26,244 bases of DNA from Mariprofundaceae bacterium. Its GTDB lineage: Bacteria > Pseudomonadota > Zetaproteobacteria > Mariprofundales > Mariprofundaceae. The notes under the pieces are model-generated. The model ran no database searches and was not told where the DNA came from. It saw only the letters and a list, made by a program, of their open reading frames with translations. Positions 1-7,524 of this stretch are shown one piece after another. The DNA lies in NCBI GenBank assembly GCA_015488125.1, contig WFOJ01000026.1:1-26244 (forward strand), in the 5' to 3' direction. Position 1 is the first letter of the stretch; every line of letters starts with the position of its first letter. The translations under genes and the position numbers were made by a program.

Positions 1-2
1 GT

Positions 3-380
3 ATGGCGGCGGCAGCAGCAGAAAACACGGCCTTGAAGGCCTTGCACACCTGTTTATTGGTGCGCTTGCGCATGGCGCACCAGCATTTTCATGGCACACG
101 CCATTTGCTGGATTTAATGATCTGCGTGGAATCCGGGCACAGGGATGTGTTATTGCGTTACGAGCAGCAGGTGATTGAGGCGCTGAGTCATATCCTGCAA
201 CGCGGTGTGGCCGATGGTGAGTTCGCGGCCATGGATTGCCGTCAGACGGCCTATGATATCCATCAGGCAACGCTGCGCTACAATCATCCGCTGTCACTGA
301 AAAACCATACACTGGACGTGCTGGAAGGCGATCTGAAGCGCCTGATTCAGTTGTTGTATCGGGGCTTGCGGTGCGGCTGA
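3..380 (+). CDS. TetR-family transcriptional regulator, C-terminal part (5' end outside window)
   Basis: The frame is open from the left edge, so the Met at position 3 is probably internal and the DNA-binding helix-turn-helix lies upstream of the window. The visible 125 residues are helical and look like the ligand-binding domain of a TetR repressor. They include a run around residues 35-75 (LLDLMICVESGHRD, then VIEALSHILQRGVADGEF) with the usual 'L...G...GEF' pattern of these domains. The gene overlaps the start of the cytochrome b561 gene by 10 bp, so it probably belongs to the same transcript and may regulate the tightly packed genes that follow, up to the outer-membrane protein ending at 7351. 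The ligand cannot be inferred. Family assignment rests on pattern recognition of a partial domain. Confidence 0.6.
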   Translation: MAAAAAENTALKALHTCLLVRLRMAHQHFHGTRHLLDLMICVESGHRDVLLRYEQQVIEALSHILQRGVADGEFAAMDCRQTAYDIHQATLRYNHPLSLKNHTLDVLEGDLKRLIQLLYRGLRCG

Positions 381-946
381 GCGCTGGCAACAGCGGGCAA
401 ACCTATGGCTGGGTTGCCATTACGCTGCACTGGTTGATGGCGCTTGCTGTTGTGCTGATGTTTGCGTCCGGCTGGTGGATGACCGGACTGGATTATTATG
501 ATGCATGGTATCACCGCGCACCGGCGTTACACGCCGCTGCCGGGGTGGTGTTGCTGTTGTTGCTGTTGTTTCGCTTTGCCTGGCGATTGGGTAACCCGCG
601 TCCGGCCCTACGCGGCGCGTGGTGGGAGCAAAAAATCGCGCTGATCGTGCATTATACGCATTATCTGCTATTGAGCATCGTTATCTTGGCTGGCTACTTA
701 CTGCCGACGGCGCAAGGGCGGAGGATTGATGTCTTTGGCTTGTTTCAGCTACCGGCCCTGCTTGAACTGAACAATACACAGCAACACCTGGCGGGGCAAC
801 TTCACTGGTGGGGAGCCTGCGCGGCGATCACCCTTGCTGTTCTGCATGGCGTAGCGGCACTCAAACATCATTTTGTGGACAAGGATGACACCTTGTTACG
901 CATGCTGGGCCTTGCGCCCGTTTTCAAGGAGGATGATAAGCAATGA
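371..946 (+). CDS. cytochrome b561 family membrane protein
   Basis: A 191-residue protein with four hydrophobic segments at roughly residues 14-36, 50-70, 90-111 and 145-165, the size and topology of bacterial di-heme cytochrome b561 (CybB-like). These proteins sit in the inner membrane and pass electrons between quinones and other acceptors. Likely heme ligands are His20 (TLHW), His54 (ALH), His145 (QLHW) and His159 (VLHG). Their spacings of 34 and 14 residues fit the CybB pattern as I remember it. The start is GTG at 371, overlapping the upstream regulator; later Met codons would cut into the first membrane helix and lose its histidine. The stop overlaps the next start as ATGA. A b561 gene followed by YceI is a common bacterial pair. 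Confidence 0.88.
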   Translation: MRLSAGNSGQTYGWVAITLHWLMALAVVLMFASGWWMTGLDYYDAWYHRAPALHAAAGVVLLLLLLFRFAWRLGNPRPALRGAWWEQKIALIVHYTHYLLLSIVILAGYLLPTAQGRRIDVFGLFQLPALLELNNTQQHLAGQLHWWGACAAITLAVLHGVAALKHHFVDKDDTLLRMLGLAPVFKEDDKQ

Positions 947-1521
947 AAAAAATGATCACTGGCCTGCTGCTGGCCTGTGCTTTCGCCTTACCGGCAACAG
1001 CAACAGAACATTACAACTTCGATATCAAGGGGCAGCACGCCTTCATTCAGTTCAAGGTCAAGCATTTGGGCTATAGCTGGTTACTGGGAAATTTTCGCAA
1101 ATTTGATGGCAGCTTTGATTACGATGCCGAACACCCGGAAAACAACCGTGTCACAGCCACGATTGACATTGCCAGCCTGGATACCAACCATGCCCTGCGC
1201 AATGAGCATCTGACCGGCGAAGGTTTTTTTGATGCCGCGAAATTTCCGCAGGCAACATTCATCAGTACCGGCTATGAAGCCAAAGACGCGAACCATGGCG
1301 TACTGCACGGCAAACTGACCTTGCGCGGCGTGACCAAAGAAGTGGATATTGCGCTGCATCAGCTTGGCGCAGGCAAAGACCCCTGGGGTGGTTTCCGTCG
1401 CGGCTTTGAGGGCACGACCACGCTGCATCTTTCCGACTACAAGATGAAAAAAGCAGCCATGCTCGGCCCGGTAGCCGAGAATGTTGAGGTGTATCTTTCC
1501 ATCGAAGGCATACGCCAGTAA
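943..1521 (+). CDS. YceI family periplasmic lipid-binding protein
   Basis: A 192-residue protein with a clear Sec signal peptide (MKKMITGLLLACAFALPATA, cleavage near residue 21). The mature part has the YceI lipocalin-like beta-barrel features: the opening 'HYNFDIKGQHAFIQFKVKH', then 'SLDTNHALRNEHLTGEGFFDAAKFPQATF' around residues 87-115, then 'HGKLTLRGVTKEV' and a closing 'YLSIEG'. YceI-fold proteins bind long isoprenoid or fatty-acyl molecules, and in E. coli the gene responds to base and stress. AAGGAGG lies just upstream of the ATG, which overlaps the b561 stop by 4 bp, so the two are translationally coupled. The bound ligand is unknown. Confidence 0.92.
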   Translation: MKKMITGLLLACAFALPATATEHYNFDIKGQHAFIQFKVKHLGYSWLLGNFRKFDGSFDYDAEHPENNRVTATIDIASLDTNHALRNEHLTGEGFFDAAKFPQATFISTGYEAKDANHGVLHGKLTLRGVTKEVDIALHQLGAGKDPWGGFRRGFEGTTTLHLSDYKMKKAAMLGPVAENVEVYLSIEGIRQ

Positions 1522-1566
1522 ACGTCCCATAAGTCTTCTACCATTAACCTAAAAGGAGATCCCACC

Positions 1567-1803
1567 ATGTCTGAACCCACCATTGCCGCCAAGGAACCCA
1601 AAGTCATGGAACTGGAACCAGGCACCTACTACTATTGCACCTGTGGCAAATCCGCCGATCAGCCATTTTGCGATGGTTCGCATCAGGGCACGGATTTCAC
1701 CCCGCAAGTGCTGGAAATCAGCGAAAGGCAGACGGTGGCACTATGCCAGTGCAAACACAGCAAGAATCAGCCGTTTTGCGACGGCAGCCACGCCGAGCTG
1801 TAA
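1567..1803 (+). CDS. double CDGSH iron-sulfur domain protein
   Basis: A 78-residue protein with two complete CDGSH motifs. The first uses Cys24, Cys26, Cys35 and His39 (CTCGKSADQPFCDGSH). The second uses Cys60, Cys62, Cys71 and His75 (CQCKHSKNQPFCDGSH). Each matches the CxCx2(S/T)x3PxCDG(S/A)H pattern that binds a [2Fe-2S] cluster by three Cys and one His. Tandem-motif CDGSH proteins of this size are the class typical of bacteria and of mitochondrial Miner2. There is no signal peptide, so it is probably cytosolic and may act in redox sensing or in electron or cluster transfer. AAAAGGAG precedes the ATG at good spacing. It sits 45 bp after YceI and 3 bp before a flavin-type oxidoreductase, a plausible partner (inference). 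Confidence 0.93.
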   Translation: MSEPTIAAKEPKVMELEPGTYYYCTCGKSADQPFCDGSHQGTDFTPQVLEISERQTVALCQCKHSKNQPFCDGSHAEL

Positions 1804-1806
1804 GCC

Positions 1807-3006
1807 ATGGCGCAGCACCGCCTGAATGTACAGGCACCGATTGAACGATTATTTGCCAGGCGCTGGAGTACCCGCGCTTTTGCTGATACGCCGGTCGAAG
1901 AGGATGTGATCAGCAGTTGTCTGGAAGCTGCGCGCTGGGCGCCTTCCTGCTATGGTGAACAGCCCTGGCGCTTCGTGGTCGCCAATCGTTTTACCGATCG
2001 CGACAACTGGCAGGCGGTGCTACATACGCTGGCAGAAGCCAATCAGGCATGGGCGCAAGCCGCGCCCGTGCTGATCGTGGCCGTTGCCTTGCCGTATTTT
2101 ACGCATAATCACCAGCCCAATCGCTGGGCAGCCTACGATCTGGGGCAGGCAGTTATCAGCTTGTGTTTGCAGGCTACAGCCGAAGGGCTGGCTACGCATC
2201 AGATGGGCGGTTTTGATGCCGATGCCCTGCGCCAGGCGGTGCAGGCTCCGGCAGCAAGCCAGGTTATGAGCGTGATTGCCCTGGGTTATGCCACCGCAGC
2301 TTCTGCGGCACCGGAGAGCATGCAAGCTGCTGAGGTACAGCCACGCAGCCGCAAGTCGCTGCATGAGATCGCCTTTCAGGGGCAATGGGCACAGCCGTGG
2401 CAAGCTGCCGCTGCACTTGGCTGGGAAGCCCGCTACCAGGAAAGCGACGCCGATAGCTTGCCGTGGTTTCACGACGGTCTGGATGACGATATTGCCGAGG
2501 CACTGGCACGCCTTGAGCGCAACAGCGGGCGTGTGCTGGACTGGGGCTGCGGTCCTGGCACCCAGGCGGTCGCGCTGGCGCAATCCGGCTTTGATGTGGT
2601 GGCCAGCGATGTTGCCGCCACAGCCATTGAAGGCGCACGCCAGCGCGCTGCCAAGGCGGGCGTGAACATCGAGACTTATGTTGATGATGTGCGAAACAGT
2701 CGGCTGTCAGGGCCTTTTGATGTTATCATTGACCGGGGTGTATTCCATTGTTTTCCTGAGGAAGAAGATCAACAGGCTTATCGGCAGACCGCGCTGCGCC
2801 TGCTGGCCGATGATGGTCTGCTGATTCTCAAATGCTTTCATCGCGATGAAACCAGCGAACAAGGTCCGCCCTGCCGTTATGACCATCAGGACATTATTCG
2901 GCTGCTGCCGGAATTTGAGTTGCTCGATAGTTGGTCAACCCGTTTTGGCGCGGCCTGCGGCCCCCTGGCGCAGCTTTGTATTTTGCGAAAAAAGGATAAC
3001 TCATGA
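1807..3006 (+). CDS. nitroreductase-SAM methyltransferase fusion protein
   Basis: One uninterrupted 399-codon frame that joins two normally separate enzymes. Residues about 10-188 look like an FMN-dependent nitroreductase: RRWSTRAF near residue 18 and APSCYGEQPWRF at 45-56 match the family's N-terminal FMN-contact regions, followed by GLATHQMGGFD and VMSVIALGYA. Residues about 205-395 are a class I methyltransferase: W-E-x-R-Y near 206-210, glycine-rich motif I VLDWGCGPGTQ at 243-253, acidic SD at the end of strand 2 (residues 267-268), FDVIIDRGVFHCF, and LLILKCFHRDE. This half resembles thiopurine/tellurite-type (TPMT/TehB-like) methyltransferases. The start is 3 bp after the CDGSH gene and the stop overlaps the next ATG by 4 bp. 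Substrates are unknown; a role in reducing and methylating an electrophile or metalloid is only inference. Confidence 0.85.
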   Translation: MAQHRLNVQAPIERLFARRWSTRAFADTPVEEDVISSCLEAARWAPSCYGEQPWRFVVANRFTDRDNWQAVLHTLAEANQAWAQAAPVLIVAVALPYFTHNHQPNRWAAYDLGQAVISLCLQATAEGLATHQMGGFDADALRQAVQAPAASQVMSVIALGYATAASAAPESMQAAEVQPRSRKSLHEIAFQGQWAQPWQAAAALGWEARYQESDADSLPWFHDGLDDDIAEALARLERNSGRVLDWGCGPGTQAVALAQSGFDVVASDVAATAIEGARQRAAKAGVNIETYVDDVRNSRLSGPFDVIIDRGVFHCFPEEEDQQAYRQTALRLLADDGLLILKCFHRDETSEQGPPCRYDHQDIIRLLPEFELLDSWSTRFGAACGPLAQLCILRKKDNS

Positions 3007-3803
3007 ACATCACCAGAACATACCTGGCAATATTGCTGCTGGCAGGCGGCTATGTCATGCCTGCCTGGGCTGATCCCACGGGATTGGAAGTCATGCAGGC
3101 TGCTGATGCACGCGAAGATGGCGACGACCTTCGTCAGACCATGCGTCAAACCCTGATCGACCGTAACGGCAACACCCGCGAACGGGTGATGGTCAGCTTC
3201 CGCAAGGATGAAGGAAAAGACAAAAAAATGATCACGTTTTTTCTCAAACCGGCCAATATTCAGGATACGGCCCTGCTGACCTACGATTACGATGACCCGG
3301 AAAAAGATGATGACCAGTGGCTGTATCTGCCCGCACTGAAAAAAGTGCGTCGCATTGCTGCGTCTGACCGTGGTGATTATTTCATGGGCACGGACTTTAC
3401 CTTTGAAGACATGAAACAAAGCCCTGAACTGACCGATTACCACTGGAGACTGCTGGGCAGCGCCACTGTCGCCGGTCATGATTGCTGGAAAGTCGAGGGT
3501 ACCCCCGCCTCCGATGATATTGCGCATGAACTGGGCTATTCGCGAATGATTCAATACGTCAGTAAAGACACGGATATTGCTATTCGCGTGGATTACTGGG
3601 ATCTTGCGGGGCGCGAACTCAAGCATCTAAAGGTCACCGCAATGAAAAAAATCCAGGATATCTGGTCACCGCTGCGCATTGAAATGAAGAATGTGCAAAG
3701 CCAACACAGCACCATCATCACTTTTTCCGACCAGCACTATAACAGTGGACTGAGCAACCGCTTGTTTACCCAGCGCAATCTCAAACGCGGTTATCGGGAG
3801 TAA
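3003..3803 (+). CDS. outer membrane lipoprotein-sorting (LolA-like) protein
   Basis: A 266-residue protein with a signal peptide (residues 1-23, ending MPAWA) and a LolA/LppX-like fold recognisable from its conserved strands: 'SFRKDEGKDKKMITFFLKPANIQDTALLTY', 'DDQWLYLPALKKVRRIAASDRGDYFMGTDFTFEDM' and 'HDCWKVEGTPA'. This is the LolA-like group annotated as outer membrane lipoprotein-sorting protein (PF17131 type), which is distinct from LolA itself. It is typically encoded beside MMPL transporters and is thought to carry a hydrophobic cargo across the periplasm. The gene overlaps the upstream fusion gene by 4 bp and lies 7 bp before the transporter, fitting a joint system. The cargo is not known. 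Confidence 0.9.
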   Translation: MNITRTYLAILLLAGGYVMPAWADPTGLEVMQAADAREDGDDLRQTMRQTLIDRNGNTRERVMVSFRKDEGKDKKMITFFLKPANIQDTALLTYDYDDPEKDDDQWLYLPALKKVRRIAASDRGDYFMGTDFTFEDMKQSPELTDYHWRLLGSATVAGHDCWKVEGTPASDDIAHELGYSRMIQYVSKDTDIAIRVDYWDLAGRELKHLKVTAMKKIQDIWSPLRIEMKNVQSQHSTIITFSDQHYNSGLSNRLFTQRNLKRGYRE

Positions 3804-3810
3804 GGCTTTG

Positions 3811-6105
3811 ATGACAATATTGTTTGAGCGGATTGCCCGCCATCCCTGGCTGGTGTTGCTGTTTGTCGTGCTGGCGACCGCCGGTTTTGTTTCGCAGCTG
3901 CCAAAACTGACCATGGAAACCAATCTGGAGCGTATGCTGCCAGAGGGCATGGATGCCCATATCAATTATCTCAAGCTGGAAAAACTGTTTGGTACGTCCA
4001 ATATGGTGGTGATCGGTATTGAGAATAACGGTGCCGATGGCATTTATAATCCGCACACCCTGGCGCTGGTGGAAGAGCTGACCCACTGGTTGCAAACGCG
4101 CAAGGAGTTTCGTTCGCTGGCGCTGGCTGATCTGATGAGTCTTTCCACCATCAAGGATATTCGCGGCACAGCAGATGGCATGGACGTTGAACGTTTTATG
4201 CCGCATGCCTTCAGCAAACCTGAGGATATTGCGCATTTGCGCCAGCGTCTGATGGATAATGGTTTATATATGGGCTCCATTGTCAGTGAGGATGGCAAAG
4301 GAACGTTGATTGTGGTGCGTCCAGCACGGAATATGGCCGGACATTACCACGAAATCTATGAACTGCTGAAAGAAAAAATTGCCGACATTGAACAGCGTGG
4401 CGGTGAGGAGCGCATCCTGATCACCGGTAGGCCGGTGATTGAGGGCGTATTCAGCATCTATATGCCGGATAGCATGAAAAAAATGCAGCCGCTGGTGCTG
4501 GCCTTGCTGGCAGTATTGCTGTTTATTTCGTTTCGCAATCTGCGTGGCGTATGCATTCCGCTGACGGTGGTTATTCTTTCGGAATTATGGATGATGGGTA
4601 CGATGGCTGCCACGGGTATTCCGATGTTTACCGTCACCAGCATGTTACCGATCCTGATTCTGGCCGTTGGTATCGCTGATTCGGTGCATCTGATCACCCA
4701 TATCCGCGTCGAAGCGGCACGCGATACCAGCCTGGATCGCCAAACGGCCATTGTACGCGGTATGCAGGCCATGTGGGCGCCGATTCTGATGACCAGCCTG
4801 ACCACGGCGGCAGGCTTTCTGGCCATGTTGACCTCGGATATTTTACCCATGCGTTATTTTGGCGTGTTTGCCGCCATTGGTATTGCTTACGCTTTCATCA
4901 TTACCATCCTGTTTATTCCGGCGATTGAAGCTGTGTTGCCCCACCGTGAACAGGCCATGCACAAACTGGCTTTTAACGGCTATCTGAACTGGATGAGTCG
5001 CACCGTGGTGGAACGTCCCCGGCGTGTGCTGATGCTGTTTGCCGTCGTACTGCTGGTCTCCGGCTATGGGTTGACGCAAATCCAGGTGAATTCCTCGCTG
5101 GTTTCGGAATTCCGGCCATCGGATCCATTACGGCATGCCGATGAAGTACTCAATGCGCATTTTGCCGGCACTAACGCGCTGGATATCATGATCGACAGCG
5201 GCAAACAGGATGGTGTGCTGGAACCTGCCTTTTTGCAAGGCATGCAATCGTTGCAGCAACTGGTGGAAGCCGATCCGCTGGTTGGTGATTCAGCCTCGGT
5301 GGCGGAATTTCTCGCCGAAATGAACAAAGTCATGCACGAAGGGAAACAGCGCTTCAAAACCGTGCCGGAAAGTTCGCAACTGGCCGCGCAATATATGCTG
5401 CTGTACTCTTTCTCCGGTGCGCCGGATGATTTTGATTCATTCGTTACTTCCGATTATCGTCAGGCGCATGTGCGCATCCAGATGAAGACGGACAGCAGCG
5501 CCGAAGCCGCCAGCCTTTTGCACAAACTGGAAGCGAAGCTTGCCGATTGGTTTCCTGGTGCAACGGTGGAGTTTGCCGGTACAGCCTACACCACGCACCG
5601 TTTCTCGGATTTAATCATCAAGGGGCAGATTCAGTCCCTGCTGTTGGCGCTGACGGCCATTTTTATCCTGTGTTTCATGATGTTCCGCCGCTGGAGCGAT
5701 GCCTTGCTGGCCATTATGCCGGTGTCGCTGTCAGTCATCGTCATCTACGGCATCATGGGGCTGATTGGCCTACCACTGGAAATCGGTACGGCCATCACCG
5801 GTGCCATGGCGCTGGGTATTGGTGTTGATTTTGCCATTCATTACCTTTACCGCTACCGCGAATATCAGGCGCAAGGCATGACCCATGCCGACATTGTGCA
5901 GCACAGCAATCATGACACAGGCCGGGCCTTGCTGTTTAATGCGCTGGTGGTTATCGGTGGCTTTCTGGTGCTGCTTACCGCACCACTCTACCCGCAGGTC
6001 AAGCTGGGCGCGCTGGTGGCAGGCAGCATGGCTGTATGTTACCTGGCCTCCACCTGGCTGTTTCCCATCGTGCTTCAGCGAAGCAGCAGGCATGCGAGAC
6101 CATAA
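3811..6105 (+). CDS. MMPL/RND superfamily transporter permease
   Basis: A 764-residue inner-membrane protein with the RND layout in two halves: TM1 (about 12-32), a periplasmic domain, TM2-6 (about 225-370), then TM7 (about 410-430), a second periplasmic domain and TM8-12 (about 610-755). The membrane motifs ILAVGIADSVHLITHI in the first half and ALGIGVDFAIHYLYRYRE in the second carry the acidic residue and histidine expected in TM4 and TM10 of MMPL/HpnN-like exporters. Its length is closer to lipid-type MMPL proteins than to the roughly 1000-residue drug pumps, and no membrane-fusion partner is encoded nearby. ATG at 3811 is preferred, with TAAGG 5 nt upstream; TTG at 3808 would add one residue. 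The 3' end overlaps the next gene by 14 bp. Confidence 0.93.
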   Translation: MTILFERIARHPWLVLLFVVLATAGFVSQLPKLTMETNLERMLPEGMDAHINYLKLEKLFGTSNMVVIGIENNGADGIYNPHTLALVEELTHWLQTRKEFRSLALADLMSLSTIKDIRGTADGMDVERFMPHAFSKPEDIAHLRQRLMDNGLYMGSIVSEDGKGTLIVVRPARNMAGHYHEIYELLKEKIADIEQRGGEERILITGRPVIEGVFSIYMPDSMKKMQPLVLALLAVLLFISFRNLRGVCIPLTVVILSELWMMGTMAATGIPMFTVTSMLPILILAVGIADSVHLITHIRVEAARDTSLDRQTAIVRGMQAMWAPILMTSLTTAAGFLAMLTSDILPMRYFGVFAAIGIAYAFIITILFIPAIEAVLPHREQAMHKLAFNGYLNWMSRTVVERPRRVLMLFAVVLLVSGYGLTQIQVNSSLVSEFRPSDPLRHADEVLNAHFAGTNALDIMIDSGKQDGVLEPAFLQGMQSLQQLVEADPLVGDSASVAEFLAEMNKVMHEGKQRFKTVPESSQLAAQYMLLYSFSGAPDDFDSFVTSDYRQAHVRIQMKTDSSAEAASLLHKLEAKLADWFPGATVEFAGTAYTTHRFSDLIIKGQIQSLLLALTAIFILCFMMFRRWSDALLAIMPVSLSVIVIYGIMGLIGLPLEIGTAITGAMALGIGVDFAIHYLYRYREYQAQGMTHADIVQHSNHDTGRALLFNALVVIGGFLVLLTAPLYPQVKLGALVAGSMAVCYLASTWLFPIVLQRSSRHARP

Positions 6106-7351
6106 GTCTTATAAGCCCTACAGGGCTTACATCCTGTTGATCCTCACCTTGCTGCCGCTTCCCGCTGCCGCTGCCGGTTTCAGTCTGCATGGCAGCCTGA
6201 AAAATGAATCGGCGTATTTTCTTCAGGGAAGTCCGCGCTGGGATAAAATTCAGAACCGCCTGGAACTGAAACCGGAAGCCCGCTTTGCCAACTGGGAGTT
6301 CCGCAGCCGTTTGCTGGCCTGGTATGATCCGGCCAGCAAGGGCACAGCACATGCCGTGACCCAGCTTAAGGAGGCCTATCTGCTTTATGCTGCTGATGCC
6401 TTCGATCTGCGCCTCGGCCAGCAGCAGATCGTCTGGGGTAAAACCGACGGCCTGCGCCTGCTGGACATCGTTAATCCGGTGGATATGCGCGAATTTATTC
6501 TGGATGATTTTCTTGATTCGCGCATCGGCGTGGTGGCAGCCAAACTGAATTATTATCCGGATACAGCAACAGAGCAGGAAATTGAGTTGCTATTGATCCC
6601 CGATGCCAGGCCAGCTCGCGAAGCTGCTGTAACATCGCGCTGGGCATTTGCCAGGCCAGCCGTGCCCCCCGGCCTGAACCTGCAAATGCTGCCGCGTCAG
6701 CAACCCAATTGGTCAATGACTAACAGCGAAGCAGGTGCCGCCTGGCGTGGCAACCTGCATGGCTGGGATGTGTCACTCAATTATTTTTATGGCTGGAAAG
6801 ATACGCCCAATGCGTTTGTTCGCATTACCCCGCCGACGCTGCAACTGCAACTGGCGCACCTGCGCATGCACACCATCGGCGGCAGCCTGGCCAACAGCTT
6901 CGGGGCTTTTGTGGTGCGCGGTGAATTGGCCGTGAACCTGAAAGAGGGCATCAATGCCAGCGGCAGCAACTTCGCCACCAGCGTCAGTCGTCATACCACG
7001 CTGAATGCCGCACTGGCGGTGGAATGGAGCAAAGCGCACTGGACGTTGGCGCCGCAGTTTTTTGTGCGTCATATTCAAAACTGGCACCCCTTTTTGCAGG
7101 AACCACGCGACAGCGGCTTCTGGACGTTGCGTATCGCCACGGACTTCATGCATGAACGTCTCAAACCTGAAGTACTGGGCATTGCCGATTGGCGCAGCGG
7201 TGGCTGGCTGGCGCGCCCAAAGCTTGCCTTTGAATGGAATGATCACCTGACGATCACGCTTGGTGCGGATATGTTTGGCGGACATACAGGACTCATCGGC
7301 CAGTTTGCCAACAATGACCGCCTCTATAGCGAAGCCCGGTACAGTTTTTGA
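6092..7351 (+). CDS. outer-membrane beta-barrel protein (DUF1302/alginate-export-like)
   Basis: A 419-residue protein. The ATG at 6092 gives a positively charged n-region (MRDHKSYKPYR) and a hydrophobic core ending PAAAAGF, so it is a Sec signal peptide. The frame stays open upstream, but that part only overlaps the transporter in another frame. The mature protein has alternating aromatic-rich strands and ends in Tyr-Ser-Phe, the C-terminal Phe signature of outer-membrane barrels. Segments such as LRLGQQQIVWGKTDGLRLLDIVNP and DMREFILDDFLDSRIG are typical of the DUF1302-like proteins found with LolA-like and MMPL genes. It probably provides the outer-membrane step of the system encoded by the two preceding genes. 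The last 14 bp of the transporter gene overlap its start. Confidence 0.87.
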   Translation: MRDHKSYKPYRAYILLILTLLPLPAAAAGFSLHGSLKNESAYFLQGSPRWDKIQNRLELKPEARFANWEFRSRLLAWYDPASKGTAHAVTQLKEAYLLYAADAFDLRLGQQQIVWGKTDGLRLLDIVNPVDMREFILDDFLDSRIGVVAAKLNYYPDTATEQEIELLLIPDARPAREAAVTSRWAFARPAVPPGLNLQMLPRQQPNWSMTNSEAGAAWRGNLHGWDVSLNYFYGWKDTPNAFVRITPPTLQLQLAHLRMHTIGGSLANSFGAFVVRGELAVNLKEGINASGSNFATSVSRHTTLNAALAVEWSKAHWTLAPQFFVRHIQNWHPFLQEPRDSGFWTLRIATDFMHERLKPEVLGIADWRSGGWLARPKLAFEWNDHLTITLGADMFGGHTGLIGQFANNDRLYSEARYSF

Positions 7352-7450
7352 AGCTGCTTTGGCATAGCTGACCTCGTATCATGCGTCACAAAATTTACCC
7401 CGGGCACACTGTCGTTTTTTCAGCGCGACTGACCTTGTCCGATTAAGGTT

Positions 7451-7478
7451 TTGCAACTGCAACGTGAACATGTACCAT
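7451..7478 (+). promoter_or_regulatory. possible sigma-70 promoter for purD-purE-ftsY
   Basis: TTGCAA (7451-7456) and TACCAT (7473-7478) are 16 bp apart, and each matches the -35/-10 consensus at 4 of 6 positions. The site lies in the 173-bp gap before purD, about 46 bp upstream of its ATG. This is a weak match that could occur by chance. No recognisable PurR box or riboswitch was seen in the gap. Confidence 0.3.
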
Positions 7479-7524
7479 CGCCACCTTTTATTTCAGGCTG
7501 TTTGGACATGAGAGATACAATTCA

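Noticed and set aside
2886..3626. A 246-codon minus-strand frame opposite the LolA-like gene
   Set aside because: The + strand gene has a signal peptide, family motifs and coupling to its neighbours; the antisense translation has none of these.
5885..6091. In-frame N-terminal extension of the outer-membrane barrel gene
   Set aside because: It overlaps the transporter gene in another frame, is Trp- and Cys-rich, and would bury the signal peptide that starts at 6092.
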